A stretch of DNA of 14,638 bases, from NCBI GenBank assembly GCA_002733155.1, contig NVUO01000008.1, positions 62,962-77,599 of the forward strand, given 5' to 3'. This document shows, piece by piece, positions 6,257 to 13,277 of this stretch (position 1 is the stretch's first letter; the number at the start of each line of letters is the position of its first letter). The notes under the pieces were generated by a model. It was not told the DNA's origin. It ran no database searches and saw nothing but the letters and a program-made list of their open reading frames with translations. The translations under genes were made by a program, and so were the position numbers. Source of the stretch: Sulfurimonas sp. Lineage in GTDB: Bacteria; Campylobacterota; Campylobacteria; Campylobacterales; Sulfurimonadaceae.

Positions 6257-7413
6257 TATTTGAGTATCTCTAAAACTTCATTTAATTTAACGTCATCTGA
6301 ATAAAAATACTCTTCAAGAAGTGGTTTTATTTTATACTCTTTTATAAATTCTAAGTCTTTGTCATTGTTTACTTTCATAAAATAACTATGACCTAACATA
6401 TAGTCTTCACCTAAATTATCTTTACTTCCAATATATTCATTTAATTTTTTCATTAAATCTCTAGCATTATCATCTTCAACCAATGCTAAATTTGGCTTCA
6501 TTTTTAAAAATGTAAATCTACGTCTTAAAGCTATATCAATAGTAGCAATAGATTTATCAGTTGAGTTCATAGTAGCGATTATGTAAAGATTTGATAGTAT
6601 CTTAAAACTTTCCTTTGAGTAAGGCAGAGTTACTTCGTATTTATCTCTTTTATCTTCTTCTATAAGCGTTATAAGTTCTCCAAAAATTTTAGATATATTT
6701 CCTCTGTTTATCTCGTCTATAACTATGTAGAAGTTTTTTGTCTCTTGTTTTAAGGCTTCATCAACAATATTTTTAAAAACACCATTTTTAAGTTTTATAT
6801 CTCCATTTTCACTTGGTCTATAACCCTCTATAAAATCTTCATAAGAATAACTTTGATGAAAGGTTACAAACTCAACTCTTTTCTCATTTTTTATCTTTTT
6901 AAATGTACCGCTATCTAGTTCAACTGCTTCATTAGATTTATTATCTGTAATAGTATTAAATATATCTTTTTCATTTTTTTCATTTTCTATCATAGAAATA
7001 ATTCTTTGATAATTATGAGTTTTTCCAACTCCTGGAGCACCGTATAGGATTATATTCGTATTTTTTGGATTATTTTCTTTATCCATCAATTCCAAAACAT
7101 TTGTATCATTAAGCTTATTGTATAAGAAATTATGATAATTCAATAGTGCTGAACTTGGTTCCATAGAACTTATACTTATATTCCATTCATGCAAGTCTCC
7201 ACCTTTTAAACATCTAGTTTTTAAATTACGTAAATATAAGAAATCTTCAATTAATAATAATGAAGCAGTATCTTCCCCAAGACTTACTAATTTTTTTGGT
7301 AAGTCTATATCTAGAATTCTAATAAATGTATTAATTCTATCATCTTGAAAAAAATTATCATGCGTATTTTTAGTTTGTTTCAAGTATTCTCTAAATTTTT
7401 CCTTATTATTCAT
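6256..7413 (-). CDS. mcrB: McrB-like AAA+ GTPase of a type IV restriction system
   Basis: Motor subunit of a McrBC-type modification-dependent restriction system. McrB oligomers bind modified DNA and use GTP to drive translocation by a complex with McrC. Of 385 aa, residues 1 to about 118 form a small N-terminal domain I do not recognise, presumably for DNA recognition. The AAA+ domain follows with Walker A GAPGVGKT (125-132), the McrB-typical TFHQSYSYEDFIEGYRP (184-200), Walker B VIDEINRGN (231-239), the MNST element (282-285, matching the McrB MNxxD signature) and the RRRF arginines at 297-300. It is shorter than many McrB proteins because the N-terminal part is small. It overlaps mcrC by 4 nt (ATGA) and is downstream of it, the reverse of the E. 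coli order. No methyltransferase is nearby. Confidence 0.88.
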   Translation of the reverse strand: MNNKEKFREYLKQTKNTHDNFFQDDRINTFIRILDIDLPKKLVSLGEDTASLLLIEDFLYLRNLKTRCLKGGDLHEWNISISSMEPSSALLNYHNFLYNKLNDTNVLELMDKENNPKNTNIILYGAPGVGKTHNYQRIISMIENEKNEKDIFNTITDNKSNEAVELDSGTFKKIKNEKRVEFVTFHQSYSYEDFIEGYRPSENGDIKLKNGVFKNIVDEALKQETKNFYIVIDEINRGNISKIFGELITLIEEDKRDKYEVTLPYSKESFKILSNLYIIATMNSTDKSIATIDIALRRRFTFLKMKPNLALVEDDNARDLMKKLNEYIGSKDNLGEDYMLGHSYFMKVNNDKDLEFIKEYKIKPLLEEYFYSDDVKLNEVLEILK

Positions 7414-8546
7414 TTCATTATCTCCATTCTATTCTTAATCTCAGCAACATATTCACTATACCCACCATCAAAATTCAAATCAACACTTCTCATTTTTAAT
7501 TTTATCATTTTATCATCTTTTCCTAGTTGTAAATCTTCTTTTATTTGAATCTGATGCTGTGGATATAAAAGCATAGTATTTTTAATTCCAAAATTTGTAC
7601 CATATACAAACATCTGGTATTTATCATCTCTTTTTAAATCTTTTTTATCTATTACACTTTTATATTTTGCATCTATAATCAAATTGTTACAAACTATATC
7701 TGGTATTAATTTTAAATTACCAAAGTTTCGTTCATATTGAAGTTTTGCACTAGAATCTATAGCCTTTTGAACATTACCTATAAATTTTTCAAAAAGTTCA
7801 TTCATATCAAATAAAAATGCAAAACTTTTTTTACCATTCTCAAATATAGGTATTGATTTTTGTAAAAGCAACAAGGCAAATTCAAAACTGTCTTTGAACC
7901 TAGTATTTAGTCTATTAAAGTTTATTTTTAAAGTATTTATATCAAAATCCATAGATTCAACTTCATCAAAAATCAGCTCACATTGTTTTAAAAGTTTTTT
8001 ATTTTTAGTGAATTTCATTAAAGTTTTGATAGCATATAAAAAGAACTGATTCAAGTCATTATTTTGTGAAAACTCATCATATTCACAATAAATTTTAGCC
8101 TTTGTAAAATTGTACTTTAGGTTTTCATTTATAAGATACTTTCCACGAAGCACTCTTAAATTGTCTTGCTCTGTTATGTATTCTTTGTAGATTCCGCGTT
8201 GAAGTTCATGAAACAAATTTTTAGCAAACATTTGTATAAAAATCTCTATAATATTATTTGATTTTTCATTCTTTGCATTTGCTATATCTTCATTATGAAC
8301 TTTTATATCATAGGAATACATCAACATATATATAAATATATTTAGATTTTCTTCATCATTATCTTTTGATATCTTAGGAAGTATATAAAAATCTTCTCCA
8401 TCATAATTAATAATTCCGCAATATTGTTTCGCTTTTAAATTTTCCCAATCTTTTTTAAAAAACATGTGAAGAGATGGAGTAGATTCAATATAATTTATAA
8501 GCTTGTTATCAACTGCACAATACTCATAAGTTATATTTTCAAGCAT
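7410..8546 (-). CDS. mcrC: McrC-like endonuclease subunit
   Basis: Nuclease partner of McrB, which stimulates its GTPase and cuts DNA. The 378-aa protein has an N-terminal region of the McrC type and a C-terminal PD-(D/E)xK nuclease fold. Catalytic candidates are Asp283 in LIPDIV, then Asp292 and Lys294 in IIDAKYK, followed by the family helix YQMFVYG at about 310-316. The upstream MNELFEKFIG segment (248-257) is also typical. All core residues look intact. It starts 2 nt after the relE stop, with a weak GAGAG upstream, and overlaps mcrB by 4 nt. Expression therefore probably depends on the toxin-antitoxin promoter. R.LlaJI-type McrC homologues of methylating systems are an alternative, but no methyltransferase is present here. 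Confidence 0.87.
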   Translation of the reverse strand: MLENITYEYCAVDNKLINYIESTPSLHMFFKKDWENLKAKQYCGIINYDGEDFYILPKISKDNDEENLNIFIYMLMYSYDIKVHNEDIANAKNEKSNNIIEIFIQMFAKNLFHELQRGIYKEYITEQDNLRVLRGKYLINENLKYNFTKAKIYCEYDEFSQNNDLNQFFLYAIKTLMKFTKNKKLLKQCELIFDEVESMDFDINTLKINFNRLNTRFKDSFEFALLLLQKSIPIFENGKKSFAFLFDMNELFEKFIGNVQKAIDSSAKLQYERNFGNLKLIPDIVCNNLIIDAKYKSVIDKKDLKRDDKYQMFVYGTNFGIKNTMLLYPQHQIQIKEDLQLGKDDKMIKLKMRSVDLNFDGGYSEYVAEIKNRMEIMK

Positions 8547-8548
8547 TA

Positions 8549-8836
8549 CTATTTTTCTCTCGCTTGAAGTAGTTTGTATATTTTAGAATTTTTTCTTTGT
8601 CCAACTGCTAAAACTATTATGAGTATTTCTTTGTCAAGAACTTTATAAGCAAGTCTATATCCAACTGTCCTTAACTTTATTTTATAAACATTATCGTAAG
8701 CACTTAACTTATCTTTAGATACTTTAGGATTCTCTAGCCTAGATTCTAGTTTCTTTTTAAATTGTTCCCTAAAACTACTATTTAATTTTTTAAATTCTTT
8801 AAGAGCCTTTGGATGAAATGTAAGTTTATAACTCAT
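8549..8836 (-). CDS. relE: RelE-family mRNA interferase toxin
   Basis: Ribosome-dependent mRNA-cleaving toxin of a type II toxin-antitoxin pair. It is 95 aa, exactly the length of E. coli RelE, and aligns without gaps in my reading. The functional residues of E. coli RelE (Lys52, Lys54, Arg61, Arg81 and Tyr87) are all present at the same positions, in VYKIKLRTVGYRL and VGQRKNSKIYKLL. The toxin should therefore be active and need its antitoxin. The ATG overlaps the antitoxin gene by 11 nt, and no strong ribosome binding site is visible, so translation is probably coupled. mcrC begins 2 nt after the stop. This places the toxin between its antitoxin and a restriction system in one transcript. 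Confidence 0.93.
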   Translation of the reverse strand: MSYKLTFHPKALKEFKKLNSSFREQFKKKLESRLENPKVSKDKLSAYDNVYKIKLRTVGYRLAYKVLDKEILIIVLAVGQRKNSKIYKLLQAREK

Positions 8837-9077
8837 CTAACTTTACTTCAACAGGAGTAAAGTCTTCATCTAATCTTTGTTTTATTTCTTGGCTTAACAT
8901 ATAATCATCCAACATTTCAACCATAGCTTCATAAGTCTTCGCTGGAATTAGGTAAGCATCTGCAACATTATGATTAAGTATAGCTATAACTTCATCTCCA
9001 GCATTTTTCAGAAGCTGTGTTGGGGATTTTTTTAACTCTGTAATACTTGCAGTGTAATTTGATAAAATCGCTTGCAT
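8826..9077 (-). CDS. relB: Phd/YefM-type antitoxin of the RelE toxin
   Basis: Labile antitoxin that should bind and neutralise the downstream RelE and repress its own operon. In the 83 aa, residues 1 to about 50 match the Phd/YefM DNA-binding fold (ITELKKSPTQLLKNAG, then VIAILNHNVADAYLIPA). The C-terminal tail ends in PVEVKLDEL, very close to the PVRVTLDEL end of E. coli RelB that wraps the toxin. The N-terminal domain is thus Phd-like and not the ribbon-helix-helix of classical RelB, as in StbD/StbE-type pairs. The start is ATG at 9077, with AAGG 7 nt upstream. A palindrome and TATAAT box 37-55 nt upstream form the likely autoregulated promoter. Confidence 0.9.
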   Translation of the reverse strand: MQAILSNYTASITELKKSPTQLLKNAGDEVIAILNHNVADAYLIPAKTYEAMVEMLDDYMLSQEIKQRLDEDFTPVEVKLDEL

Positions 9078-9096
9078 TTAAGTACCTTTTTAAGTA
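9077..9096. repeat. paired direct repeat upstream of the antitoxin gene
   Basis: TTTAAGTA occurs at 9077-9084 and again at 9089-9096 (12-nt spacing), flanking the antitoxin ribosome binding site. It could be an additional operator half-site pair or chance in AT-rich DNA. Confidence 0.3.
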
Positions 9097-9113
9097 TTTT
9101 ATTTAGTATTCAT

Positions 9114-9132
9114 ATTGTACTATACAATTATA
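9114..9132 (-). promoter_or_regulatory. candidate promoter and operator of the relBE-mcrCB cassette
   Basis: TATAAT on the minus strand (9132-9127) overlaps the murG stop codon. It is followed by the perfect dyad ATTGTA-CTA-TACAAT (9114-9128), which would cover the transcription start near 9120. A palindrome at the start site upstream of an antitoxin is the expected arrangement for autorepression by Phd-type proteins (family knowledge). Confidence 0.5.
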
Positions 9133-10144
9133 AAAATTTAGATATATCACTTATCATCTTTTTAGCTACATCTTTTTGTGAGTATTCCATTAAAGCCTTA
9201 CTTTTTTCTTCTAAATCTTCATTTAAAATTTCTAATAATTTATCTTTTAAGCCCTCACCCTCACGTTCACACCAAGATAAATTTTTATCTACTATGAATT
9301 TTGCATTAAAAAACTGATGATCAGCTGCTGCGTATGGATATGGTACATATAAAGCTGGACATCCATTAGCTGTTAGTTCCCAAAGTGTAGATGCACCAGC
9401 ACGACTTACAGCTAAATCAGCCCTAGTTATCAACTTATCTAAATCTTTAGTAAAGTGATATAATTCTACTTCAATTCCAAGTTTTTCATACTCGTTTTTC
9501 ACTCTATTATAATCACTCTCACCAGCTTGATGTATAACTTTTATACCTTTATCTATTAGTTTTTGAGCTACATCCAAGGCTAAATCATTTATAGCCTTAG
9601 CCCCAAAAGATCCACCTAAAAAAATGATAGTTTTTATATCTTTTCTAATTCTTTGAGTTAGAAAAAAGTTTTCTTTTACTGGGTATCCTTTTATCGGAGA
9701 AGAATCCTCATAAGCTGATACAAAACTCTTAGCAAATTGTTTTAAAAGTGAATTTAGTCTACCAATAACTGCATTTTGTTCATGTATAAAAAGAGCTATA
9801 TTCTTAGATATACTAGCAAATGAGGCTGGAGCTGCTGAAAAACCACCTACACTATACACAGCATCGATATTGTGTATTTTTAATATTTTTCTAGATTTAA
9901 AAAAAGCTAAAAAAACCTTAAACAATGCCTTTAGTTTTCCTAAACCTTTTTGGTTTACAACTCCTGTTGTATTTAAAAAATATACATGAGAAAATGAACT
10001 ATCATTTAAAAAATATTTTTTATCTTGTCCAGAACTTGAACCAATAAATATAACTTCATGACCATCATTTACAGCAGCTTCAACTAATGCTTCAGCTATC
10101 ATTAAATGACCACCAGTACCACCACCAGTTATACATAACTTCAT
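9128..10144 (-). CDS. murG: UDP-GlcNAc:undecaprenyl-PP-MurNAc-pentapeptide GlcNAc transferase
   Basis: Peripheral inner-membrane GT-B glycosyltransferase converting lipid I to lipid II, the last cytoplasmic step of peptidoglycan precursor synthesis. At 338 aa it is of normal size. Seen are the glycine loop ITGGGTGGH (5-13), SVGGFSAAP (98-106), HEQNAVIGRLN (121-131), GGSFGAKAIN (177-186) and the C-terminal donor-site stretch RAGASTLWELTANGCPALYV (248-267), continuing to DHQFFNA. The ATG overlaps the ftsW stop by one base (TAATG), a coupled arrangement that supplies lipid II precursor machinery beside the FtsW glycan polymerase. The antitoxin gene begins 50 nt downstream with no terminator between. 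Confidence 0.97.
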   Translation of the reverse strand: MKLCITGGGTGGHLMIAEALVEAAVNDGHEVIFIGSSSGQDKKYFLNDSSFSHVYFLNTTGVVNQKGLGKLKALFKVFLAFFKSRKILKIHNIDAVYSVGGFSAAPASFASISKNIALFIHEQNAVIGRLNSLLKQFAKSFVSAYEDSSPIKGYPVKENFFLTQRIRKDIKTIIFLGGSFGAKAINDLALDVAQKLIDKGIKVIHQAGESDYNRVKNEYEKLGIEVELYHFTKDLDKLITRADLAVSRAGASTLWELTANGCPALYVPYPYAAADHQFFNAKFIVDKNLSWCEREGEGLKDKLLEILNEDLEEKSKALMEYSQKDVAKKMISDISKFL

Positions 10145-11304
10145 TACATTTTTACCTTTTTAGATGCCATTAAAACCATACCTATACCGATGGAGCCTGC
10201 TAACATAGTACTGCCACCATAAGATAAAAATGGTACTGATATACCTTTAATGGGTGTAATACCACTAATTCCGTAAGCGTTTACCAAAAATGCAAAAGCT
10301 AAAAGTAAACCTACGCCTAGACTAAATAAATAAATAATACTATTTTGGCTTCTATTTGCAATTTTAAATAGTCTTTGAAGCATCAATAAAAATATAAGAA
10401 CTACAAATAATACTCCAAAAAATCCAAACTCTTCAGCTAGTCCAGCTAAAACAAAATCTGTATGCACCTCTGAAAGAAAACCAAGTTTAAATGTACCATT
10501 TCCAATACCCACTCCAAATAAACCACCATTATGAATAGCATTTAAAGAGTGACCAATCTGATATGGTTCTACCTCAGTTGGAACCCTTAACTCTTTTGCT
10601 AAGGATTCTGGTAAAAGTTCCAATACAGTATTTTGTGCCAAAGCCCACCAAGATTTAATACGTAAAATTCTATGTTCGGCTGTTAATATAAAAAATAATA
10701 AAAAAGAAAATGCACCCACTAATAGAGTTAAGAAAAATCTAAAACTACTACCAGCAAACATTAACATAATTAAAAGTGTTAAACCAAGTACTACAACCTG
10801 ACCTAAGTCATTTTGAACAAAAGCTATTATAAACATAGCTACAATAAATACAAGTCCGTAAGGAGCAAAACGGATATATTCTTTTTTAATACCCATGCCA
10901 TCATGATGACCTAGTTTTCTCGAAAAACTCCAGGCAAGGAAATATACAAATCCTATTTTGAAAAACTCAACTGGGGCTAAAGAAAAACCAAAAAGTTTTA
11001 TCCATCTTTTAGCTCCACCAACTGCTGATACTAAAAAATCTGGTAAAAATGGCATTATAACCATAAGGCTAGTTGAACCAATAAAAAGAGTAAAACCTAT
11101 AATACTTAAGTACTTATCTGGGTCTAATTGGGCTAATAACCAAATAACAATTATGCTTACAAAACCAAATATTGCCTGTCTGATTGCAAAATGAAATTCA
11201 TTTACACCAAAAAGTAAGGTTGTATATGCTGATAATGAATAAGTCATAACTATACTTATAGTAATTAGTATAGTTACGAGGGTAAAAAGTTTTCTATCTG
11301 CCAT
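10144..11304 (-). CDS. ftsW: SEDS-family peptidoglycan glycosyltransferase FtsW
   Basis: Polytopic SEDS protein that polymerises lipid II into septal glycan strands together with a class B penicillin-binding protein. It has 386 aa and about ten membrane segments. Conserved stretches are GGAKRWIKLFG (96-106), the FVQNDLGQ motif (162-169), IGHSLNAIHNGGLFGVG, HTDFVLAGLAEEFG (281-294, whose Asp283 matches the catalytic Asp of SEDS enzymes), and VPFLSYGGSTML near the end. Linkage to murG supports FtsW rather than RodA. The start is ATG at 11304, with AGGA about 10 nt upstream; it follows the coiled-coil gene by 12 nt and overlaps murG by one base. Confidence 0.95.
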   Translation of the reverse strand: MADRKLFTLVTILITISIVMTYSLSAYTTLLFGVNEFHFAIRQAIFGFVSIIVIWLLAQLDPDKYLSIIGFTLFIGSTSLMVIMPFLPDFLVSAVGGAKRWIKLFGFSLAPVEFFKIGFVYFLAWSFSRKLGHHDGMGIKKEYIRFAPYGLVFIVAMFIIAFVQNDLGQVVVLGLTLLIMLMFAGSSFRFFLTLLVGAFSFLLFFILTAEHRILRIKSWWALAQNTVLELLPESLAKELRVPTEVEPYQIGHSLNAIHNGGLFGVGIGNGTFKLGFLSEVHTDFVLAGLAEEFGFFGVLFVVLIFLLMLQRLFKIANRSQNSIIYLFSLGVGLLLAFAFLVNAYGISGITPIKGISVPFLSYGGSTMLAGSIGIGMVLMASKKVKM

Positions 11305-11316
11305 AAAAAAAGATTC

Positions 11317-11835
11317 CTATTTAATTTTATTAATTTTTAAAACAAACTCTACTTCTGCTTTTGAAATATGTAACTCTTTTGATATAGTCCCGAGGCTTAC
11401 ACCCTGCTTATATAATGAGATTATTTTTTCATCATCATTTCCATGAACTGATGATGGTATAGAGATTTGCTTAACCCCATTTTCAAGATTTGAGATTCTA
11501 GTATCTATTTTATCATCAAGAGAAGATACCTGCTCTTCCATTCTTTTTAGACCAATAGACAATGGTTTTACCATATCATATACACTTCTTTCAATCTCTT
11601 GGTATATCTCATCATCCTTCATTCTAGATGTAGTTTTTTGCAGGTTTAAGGCTGTTTCTTTAACTGTTTTTTTAAGATAATATATCTCTCTATTTAATTC
11701 TTCAACTACTGAGGCTACTGAATGAATATTTTTTTGGTATTGACTATCTTTAGAAAATACATAATAAATTAGATAAAGTATCATTGCAGTCATAGCTACA
11801 ACTAGATACTCAATACCAATAAAATCTAATCTCAT
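11317..11835 (-). CDS. membrane-anchored coiled-coil protein with C-terminal helix-turn-helix-like segment
   Basis: A 172-aa protein of unknown function. Residues about 8-28 form one transmembrane helix (IEYLVVAMTAMILYLIYYVF), residues about 35-125 are a charged heptad-like coiled-coil region, and residues about 134-170 (EKIISLYKQGVSLGTISKEL onward) have the pattern of a DUF6115/sigma-region-4-like helix-turn-helix. The layout suggests an inner-membrane anchor with a cytoplasmic rod, possibly linked to division or cell-wall synthesis because it lies directly upstream of ftsW. That is an inference from position only. The ATG overlaps the upstream gene by 4 nt (ATGA), and ftsW starts 12 nt after its stop. 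Confidence 0.75.
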   Translation of the reverse strand: MRLDFIGIEYLVVAMTAMILYLIYYVFSKDSQYQKNIHSVASVVEELNREIYYLKKTVKETALNLQKTTSRMKDDEIYQEIERSVYDMVKPLSIGLKRMEEQVSSLDDKIDTRISNLENGVKQISIPSSVHGNDDEKIISLYKQGVSLGTISKELHISKAEVEFVLKINKIK

Positions 11836-12353
11836 TGTCTAGCCTCTTTTGCTTCACGGATAAGTACCCTCTCTCTTGCTGTCATATAAGCTGACCACTC
11901 TTTTTCATCTCTATCATGCATCTTAGATATAAGAGCTAAGCTAGAATCTAGAGCTGTAAAATAAACTGCTACATCACGTTTGGGGTGAACTGGCATAGCT
12001 ATACGACCGTAATATTCTTGATTTTTATCTAAAATATTTTCACTTAATTTAAAGTGTTCAAAACCAATAGATTCTATCTCTACTGAACTCGTAAGAGATA
12101 ATCTTTTAGGCTCAGTATTTTTTAAAAACATTTCTAAACTGTCTATTTTTCTATGAAGTTCAACAATAAGATTTAATAAAACTGGATCACTATCACTAGT
12201 CTCACCTCTAGCTTTAGCTAATTTTAACCATTGAGAGATTGGATCATCATCAGTCTCACTTAGTTGGTGATATTCACGTGAGAAAGATTGTTCATCTGTA
12301 CTTTTTACACTAAAAACCAAAGAGATTGGAGCTGGAACTAAACGTACACTCAT
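11832..12353 (-). CDS. conserved-looking cytoplasmic protein, possibly PilZ-like
   Basis: A 173-aa soluble protein without signal peptide or membrane helix; I do not recognise it firmly. The N-terminal half contains a predicted helical segment (LLNLIVELHRKIDSLEMFL, about 60-78). The C-terminal half has a beta-rich pattern followed by a long charged helix ending in REAKEARQ, which resembles degenerate PilZ-type c-di-GMP domains. The RxxxR and D/NxSxxG binding motifs are not visible, so nucleotide binding is doubtful. It overlaps both neighbours by 4 nt: mqnP before it and the coiled-coil gene after it. It is therefore a fixed part of the mqnP-to-murG transcript. Confidence 0.7.
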   Translation of the reverse strand: MSVRLVPAPISLVFSVKSTDEQSFSREYHQLSETDDDPISQWLKLAKARGETSDSDPVLLNLIVELHRKIDSLEMFLKNTEPKRLSLTSSVEIESIGFEHFKLSENILDKNQEYYGRIAMPVHPKRDVAVYFTALDSSLALISKMHDRDEKEWSAYMTARERVLIREAKEARQ

Positions 12354-13210
12354 GCTGTAACCTTATCAAGTATTATAAAAACAAAAAAAGCAATACCTAA
12401 ATAACCATTCACTGTAAAAAATGCACGATCAATCTTAGTAAAATCTTTTCTAACTATATGATGCTCATATGCAAGCATAATCCCGCTAAGTATTACAGCT
12501 AAGATTGCGAAAAAACCAAGTCCAGCTATCCATACAAACATAGCCCAAAAAATTACAGACAACATATGAAATAAGGCTGATATAAAAAGAGTAGCCTCAG
12601 CTCCATATTTAGATGGAATAGAATGAAGATTATTATTTTTATCAAACTCTATATCTTGAAGTGAATATAATAAATCAAAACCAGCTACCCAAAAAATTAC
12701 ACCAAATGATAATAATACTGACCACGAAGTTATCTCAGCACTAACTGCTACAACTCCTGCAATTGGAGCCAAACCAAGGGAGATTCCAAGTATAATATGA
12801 GCTAAAGACGAAAACCTTTTAAAATAGGAATAAGACCCAAGTACAGCTAAGATTGGTACACTAAGAGAAAAGGCTAATGGATTAATAAAATAAGCTACTA
12901 TAACAAAAGCAAAGGCATTTACAAGTATAAAAATCATAATACTCGTAGCATCTAAACGTCCATCTACATTTGGTCTGCCAGCTGTACGCGGATTTGCTGC
13001 GTCAATATCTCTATCTGCGAATCTATTTACACCCATTGCAAAATTTCTAGCACTTATAGCTGCTAATGACCCCATTATAAGTAGATACATTCCAAACCAA
13101 CCATCAGCTGCAACTATCATAGCTATAAAAATAAATGGTAGTGAAAATATTGAATGTTCGAACATTACTAGTTCGTTAAAGTCTTGAAGTTTTTTAGAAA
13201 TTCTTTGCAA
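12350..13210 (-). CDS. mqnP: UbiA-family prenyltransferase, probable menaquinone biosynthesis MqnP
   Basis: Integral membrane enzyme attaching a polyprenyl chain to an aromatic acceptor. It has 286 aa with about eight or nine helices. Both Mg-diphosphate-binding aspartate motifs are intact: NRFADRDID at 62-70 and YSLQDIEFDK at 182-191. In Campylobacterota menaquinone is made by the futalosine pathway, whose prenyltransferase is MqnP, so this is preferred over UbiA (4-hydroxybenzoate); the split cannot be proven from motifs. The only well-placed start is TTG at 13210, with AAGG 7 nt upstream. It is the first gene of a leftward operon continuing through ftsW and murG and is divergent from miaA. 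Confidence 0.87.
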   Translation of the reverse strand: MQRISKKLQDFNELVMFEHSIFSLPFIFIAMIVAADGWFGMYLLIMGSLAAISARNFAMGVNRFADRDIDAANPRTAGRPNVDGRLDATSIMIFILVNAFAFVIVAYFINPLAFSLSVPILAVLGSYSYFKRFSSLAHIILGISLGLAPIAGVVAVSAEITSWSVLLSFGVIFWVAGFDLLYSLQDIEFDKNNNLHSIPSKYGAEATLFISALFHMLSVIFWAMFVWIAGLGFFAILAVILSGIMLAYEHHIVRKDFTKIDRAFFTVNGYLGIAFFVFIILDKVTA

Positions 13211-13238
13211 AAATGGACCTTAGAGTATTTTTTGTTTA

Positions 13239-13244
13239 ATTTTA
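13239..13244 (-). promoter_or_regulatory. candidate -10 box for the mqnP-ftsW-murG operon
   Basis: TAAAAT on the minus strand, in the context TTTGGGTAAAATTAAAC, would give a leader of about 20 nt containing the AAGG ribosome binding site. It sits back to back with the miaA promoter, so the two divergent promoters share upstream DNA. Confidence 0.4.
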
Positions 13245-13262
13245 CCCAAACTTGATTTAAAA

Positions 13263-13271
13263 TGATATAAT
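13263..13271 (+). promoter_or_regulatory. extended -10 promoter of miaA
   Basis: TGATATAAT is a perfect extended -10 (TGnTATAAT). It ends 6 nt before the miaA ATG at 13278, so transcription would begin at or next to the start codon and no ribosome binding site would be included. Confidence 0.65.
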
Positions 13272-13277
13272 TTGCTT

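Noticed and set aside
13272..13277. TTG at 13272 as the miaA start
   Set aside because: It falls immediately after the -10 box, so the codon would lie upstream of the likely transcript start. The ATG at 13278 gives the normal MiaA N-terminus.
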